From positions 1-41,469 of the forward strand of contig NZ_JRLB01000002.1 in NCBI RefSeq assembly GCF_000764495.1: a stretch of DNA of 41,469 nt. Reading direction: 5' to 3'. The notes under the pieces were generated by a model. It saw nothing but the letters and a program-made list of their open reading frames with translations, was not told the origin of the DNA and searched no databases. Positions 36,057 to 41,469 of this stretch are shown piece after piece (positions within the stretch are counted from its first letter, which is position 1; every line of letters begins with the position of its first letter). This DNA comes from Nitrincola sp. A-D6. Lineage in GTDB: Bacteria > Pseudomonadota > Gammaproteobacteria > Pseudomonadales > Balneatricaceae. The position numbers and the translations under genes are program-made.

Positions 36057-36578
36057 CTAATCGGTGCATGGCTGTAACCATATCCAAGAATCCCTATCAA
36101 TACCGATATGCTCAGCTTCTTGTATATAAAGATCACAATCAGTTTTCGATTGATCTTTTGTTCGTGCTAATAACCAAGCATAGTCTGTTGTAGGCCCCAC
36201 CACCAGCGCCAGCGTGTAGTCGTCATCCAACTTCGCAATGTTGTAGCCGCCATAAAAAGGACCAAAAAAAGAAACCTTAAGCCTACCGACATCTGTGCCT
36301 TCCACGAAATAAGCTTTGCCTTCAGCCACATTCCAACGCTGCTCAGCTGCATTAAAGCCACGGTTAATAACGCTCACCCCGCCATCATCACGAAGTGAAT
36401 ACTGTGCAGTCACCTGTGTTAGCCCTTTTTCAAATCGATGATCGAGGCGTGCTATTTCATGCCATTCACCCAAGTATTTATTTAGATCGAAAGGGCTCAC
36501 AGGTGTTACCTTGTCAGGTACACCGCTACAAGCTGTTAAAAACACTAAACACACTATTAGAACTGATAATTTGAACAT
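36057..36578 (-). CDS. blc: Outer-membrane lipocalin (Blc-like)
   Basis: A 173-residue bacterial lipocalin. The N-terminus MFKLSVLIVCLVFLTAC holds the lipobox LTAC (Cys about 17), followed by Ser-Gly. The lipocalin signature G-x-W is in LNKYLGEWHEIARLDHRFEKGL (about 33-54), with further conserved motifs VINRGFN and FFGPFYGGYNI, and YAWLLARTKDQSK near the C-terminus. Blc-type proteins bind lysophospholipids or fatty acids and respond to envelope stress in E. coli. It lies 46 bp before the PAS receptor, likely in one operon. Confidence 0.92.
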   Translation of the reverse strand: MFKLSVLIVCLVFLTACSGVPDKVTPVSPFDLNKYLGEWHEIARLDHRFEKGLTQVTAQYSLRDDGGVSVINRGFNAAEQRWNVAEGKAYFVEGTDVGRLKVSFFGPFYGGYNIAKLDDDYTLALVVGPTTDYAWLLARTKDQSKTDCDLYIQEAEHIGIDRDSWIWLQPCTD

Positions 36579-39002
<2,424 letters not shown>

Positions 39003-39020
39003 TCATCAACCTTTGTGACC

Positions 39021-39046
39021 AATGAGCGCCCTACGGGGCGTTCATT
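39021..39046 (+). terminator. Hairpin after katG
   Basis: AATGAGCGCCC pairs with GGGCGTTCATT (one G-T pair) around TACG. The tail is T-poor (GATTATGC), so termination strength is uncertain. Confidence 0.6.
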
Positions 39047-39196
39047 GATTATGCTGTGTGTTTACTACCCAGCCCCTCTCAACGCCACACCAGCAGCGAC
39101 TTGCCAGATTCCCCCACGGGTTATACACAGGCTTGTCCCCGGTTTTTGTGCACAAGTACAGTAAGCTATGCGTGCCTGTTCTTACTACCCTTGAAC

Positions 39197-39237
39197 TTGA
39201 TTCGGATCAAAGGGTTCACCGTCTAACTTGATAAACT
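39197..39237 (+). promoter_or_regulatory. FNR/ANR-type box and promoter of the alcohol dehydrogenase gene
   Basis: TTGATTCGGATCAA (39197-39210) is a perfect TTGAT-N4-ATCAA box, centre 39203.5. TAAACT (39232-39237) starts 28.5 bp from the centre, so transcription should begin near 39245 with the box at about -41.5, the class II activation geometry. The regulator would be an FNR/ANR protein outside this window. Confidence 0.75.
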
Positions 39238-39271
39238 AAAGTCTAATCAGTTATCAACAAGGAGATAGACC

Positions 39272-40419
39272 ATGACGGTCAGCGAATTTCATATTCCCTC
39301 ATTGAATCTAATGGGTGAAGGCGCACTTGCGCAAGCCATCGACACCGTTCAAAAAAAGGGCTTCAAGCATGCGCTGATTGTCACGGATGCAGGTTTGGTC
39401 GCGGCAGGACTGGTAGATCAGGTCACAGCCTCACTACAACAGACAGGCATCCAGTGCAGTGTCTTTGCCGAGGTACACCCCAACCCAACCACTGCCAACG
39501 TTGAGGCTGGACTGGCATTACTTAAAGTAGGCAACTGTGATCTGGTGATTTCGTTAGGAGGTGGATCACCTCACGACTGCGCCAAGGGCATAGCTCTGGT
39601 CGCCACCAATGGCGGCAATATACGAGATTTTGAAGGTGTGGATAAATCTGCCCTACCCCAATTGCCGCTGGTGGCCATCAATACAACCGCAGGTACAGCC
39701 AGTGAAATGACACGTTTTTGTATCATCACCGATGAAACCCGTCATATTAAAATGGCCATAGTGGATAAACACACCACGCCTATTCTGTCGGTCAATGATC
39801 CATTGACCATGCGGGGTATGCCTCGCCAATTGACAGCGGCAACAGGGATGGATGCCTTAACCCATGCGATTGAAGCCTATGTTTCCATCGCCGCTACCCC
39901 TATCACCGATGCCTGCGCCTTGAAAGCTGTCGAACTGATTGCTCAGTATCTGCCTCGTGCGGTTGCTCAGGGAGATGACATGGAGGCTCGTGAGCAGATG
40001 GCCTATGCCCAGTTCCTGGCCGGTATGGCGTTCAACAATGCATCGTTGGGTTATGTGCATGCCATGGCCCACCAACTGGGTGGTTTTTATGATCTGCCAC
40101 ACGGGGTATGTAATGCCGTACTACTGCCTCATGTACAAACCTTTAACAGCCAGGTAGCGGCTGAACGCCTGGCGCAAGTAGGTCAGGCAATGGGACTGGC
40201 CGCCAGCGAATCAGCACAAGCTGGCGCAGACGCCTGCATCGAGGCGATCAAGGCACTTAAAGATCAGGTGGGTATTCCACGTGGACTGGCTGACTTGGGT
40301 GCCAAGCAGGAAGACATCCCCATTCTGGCTGAAAATGCCTTAAGGATGCCTGTGGAATAACTAACCCGATCCAAGCAACACAGGCTCAAATTGAGGAAAT
40401 TTTCAAAAGCGCCTGGTAA
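39272..40419 (+). CDS. Iron-containing alcohol dehydrogenase (one frameshift near 40344)
   Basis: Group-III NAD-dependent dehydrogenase, about 382 residues. An AAGGAG site precedes ATG 39272. NAD-binding Gly motif: [19 protein letters not shown] (about 91-109). Metal ligands: [16 protein letters not shown] (Asp and His about 193-198) and [19 protein letters not shown] (two further His). The frame as written stops at 40360 after LRMPVE; one added A in TTAAGG near 40344 restores the family C-terminus [20 protein letters not shown] ending at 40419. It most resembles FucO/YiaY/butanol-ethanol dehydrogenases; the natural alcohol is unknown. The FNR-type box suggests induction at low oxygen, fitting fermentative alcohol or aldehyde turnover. 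Confidence 0.93.
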
Positions 40420-40439
40420 ACGTAATTTAGATTAACGCT

Positions 40440-40470
40440 AACATGGCGTCTGAAAATAAGACGCCATGTT
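40440..40470. terminator. Hairpin between convergent alcohol dehydrogenase and deoxyribosyltransferase genes
   Basis: AACATGGCGTC (40440-40450) pairs perfectly with GACGCCATGTT (40460-40470) around a 9-base loop. Position suits a shared terminator, T-runs are short. Confidence 0.7.
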
Positions 40471-40480
40471 CATAACTTAG

Positions 40481-41092
40481 CTAAGCACGATCAGCAGACA
40501 GCAACACTCTGACCATTGACAGCGCCATCGCCGCGCCCTGATCGGTATACTCAGTGGTGCAGGCAATCATCAGATTCTCCTGCAGACCGAAATCTTCAAT
40601 CATACCCACCGCATCCATCCATACCCCCTGCTCCTGCCGCACACTGCCATCAGCAGCCTTAACCCGAGTCAGGTATTCAGGACGTGGTGCATCTGTGTAA
40701 CTGATTACCGGAATGCCTCGCTGCACGGCCATGCCGATTTCAAACGCCGTACCCACATCCATTGCGGTACCACGGAAACAGCTGATATCAGCAATGATTG
40801 CATCGGCTTTCTGAATCATATGGATATTGGCCTGAGCAATGGCTTGAGCCATTTCGACAGGTGTCAGGTGTCCTTGCTGTATTTCATTATCCAGCGGATA
40901 AAGGGGTTCCATGCCCAGTTTGCAGCAAGCGGCTTTGAGCTGTGCCGACAAACTGGCAACATTCGGGTAAAACACCGAGGGACCGGCCAGGTATATCTGG
41001 AACGGGGTAGGCGACAAGGGTTGCTGTTCAGATTCAACCAACAACTTCAGAGCCTCGTTTTTCAATAAGTCAGACTGCATAGGGTTGCTCAT
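40481..41092 (-). CDS. Nucleoside 2-deoxyribosyltransferase family protein
   Basis: A 203-residue protein of the NDT family, which transfers deoxyribose between bases or hydrolyses deoxynucleoside monophosphates. Signatures: FQIYLAGPSVFYPN (about 32-45; substrate loop), ADAIIADISCFRGTAMDVGT (about 97-116) and AFEIGMAVQRGIPVISYTD, containing the catalytic-Glu strand (FEIGMA). The N-terminal 30 residues are extra compared with the core. Context (next to a sensor kinase) gives no hint of substrate. Start ATG 41092; an inner ATG (41080) is possible. Confidence 0.85.
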   Translation of the reverse strand: MSNPMQSDLLKNEALKLLVESEQQPLSPTPFQIYLAGPSVFYPNVASLSAQLKAACCKLGMEPLYPLDNEIQQGHLTPVEMAQAIAQANIHMIQKADAIIADISCFRGTAMDVGTAFEIGMAVQRGIPVISYTDAPRPEYLTRVKAADGSVRQEQGVWMDAVGMIEDFGLQENLMIACTTEYTDQGAAMALSMVRVLLSADRA

Positions 41093-41123
41093 ACCGTTTC
41101 CGCTTTATTGGAAAAATAAAAAA

Positions 41124-41469
41124 TCATGCAGATGAACGTGGCAAGGTCAGCTCAAACTCGCTGCCCTGCCCTGGCTGACTGATCAAGCGAATTTTACCAC
41201 CCAATATGCCAGTGACCATGTTGTGAACCAGACTTAACCCCAGACCGCTGCCTCCTTGGCCAAGACGCGTGGTAAAGAAGGGCTCAAAAATGCGCTGCTG
41301 GATGGCCTCTGTCATACCCTTACCGTCATCGCGCACTCGCAAATACACCCACTCATCAGAGGCCGTGGCTGTAATACGGATGCTTCCCGGCTGTATTTCG
41401 AAGGCATGTATCAAGGCATTCTGGATCAGGTTAATCAACACCTGTTCCAGAGGGCCGGGGTAGGTGTCC
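41124..41469 (-). CDS. Sensor histidine kinase, C-terminal ATPase part, runs off window
   Basis: The visible 114 residues are the catalytic ATPase domain of a histidine kinase: N-box LEQVLINLIQNALIHAF, G1 box VRDDGKGM, F-box IFEPFFTTR and G2 box GGSGLGLSLVHNMV, ending GSEFELTLPRSSA. The frame is open to the window edge, so sensor and phospho-acceptor parts lie outside. The N-box and GLGLS type resemble NtrB/DctB-like kinases with HisKA domains. The partner regulator is not in view. Confidence 0.93.
   Translation of the reverse strand, partial: DTYPGPLEQVLINLIQNALIHAFEIQPGSIRITATASDEWVYLRVRDDGKGMTEAIQQRIFEPFFTTRLGQGGSGLGLSLVHNMVTGILGGKIRLISQPGQGSEFELTLPRSSA

Overview
The window is chromosomal DNA of a motile, chemotactic gammaproteobacterium with roughly even base composition. 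The outer-membrane/housekeeping block lptD-surA-pdxA-rsmA-apaG with a divergent amgK-type sugar kinase, the PomA/PomB-type flagellar stator and the many PAS/GGDEF/EAL proteins all point to this class (Pseudomonas/Halomonas/Methylophaga-like neighbourhoods). I cannot name the genus. I see no insertion sequence, prophage, CRISPR array or integrase.

Layout. 1-464 (-): 5' part of amgK. 577-6921 (+): lptD, surA, pdxA, rsmA, apaG. 6989-8966 (+): stator genes pomA-pomB-like and a PilZ gene in an overlapping operon. 9033-9109: initiator tRNA with a clear sigma-70 promoter and a strong terminator. 9199-10484 (-): DUF2254 membrane protein. 10952-12566 (+): CsbD-like protein, transglutaminase-like protein, BON lipoprotein. 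12712-16564 (+): Crp/Fnr-type regulator that probably reads on into a PAS domain, then a CheB-CheR-PAS fusion. 16643-20568 (-): two c-di-GMP enzymes (PAS-GGDEF-EAL and PAS-GGDEF), separated by debris of cheR. 20878-30795: a general-stress island (two PRC-barrel proteins, PhnA-like membrane protein, ferritin-like protein, GlsB-type protein, large catalase KatE, cardiolipin synthase-like protein, DUF3185, AI-2E-type permease, YqjE/YqjD-like proteins, MgtC). 30911-34099: FAD disulfide reductase, persulfide-dioxygenase-like MBL protein and a DsrE-like periplasmic protein, a likely sulfur/redox group. 34257-36578 (-): soluble multi-PAS chemoreceptor and lipocalin. 36828-39002 (+): KatG. 39272-40419 (+): iron alcohol dehydrogenase behind an FNR-type promoter. 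40481-41469 (-): nucleoside deoxyribosyltransferase and the 3' end of a histidine kinase.

Two things stand out. First, a 14-bp palindrome of Crp/Fnr architecture (about GTGCG-N4-CGCAC) recurs upstream of the stress genes (csbD-like, BON, PRC-barrel, ferritin-like/GlsB, katE/cls). At four of the five sites a possible -10 element starts 28.5-30.5 bp from its centre, the geometry expected for activation by a bound Crp/Fnr protein. The Crp/Fnr gene at 12712 is the natural candidate regulator, so this may be a locally encoded stress regulon. Second, at least fourteen single-base-type frameshifts interrupt otherwise well conserved genes, including essential lptD. Most look like the loss of one base, several of them a C in a GCC/GGCC context. 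I read these mainly as sequence errors rather than true gene decay, and I give each broken gene as one locus with the break position.

How the genes work together: the first block builds the outer membrane (LptD, SurA); the stator/PilZ operon and the GGDEF/EAL enzymes link motility to c-di-GMP; the stress island combines peroxide removal, envelope and lipid adjustment and small stress proteins; the sulfur group and the FNR-controlled dehydrogenase suggest life across oxic/anoxic or sulfidic conditions.
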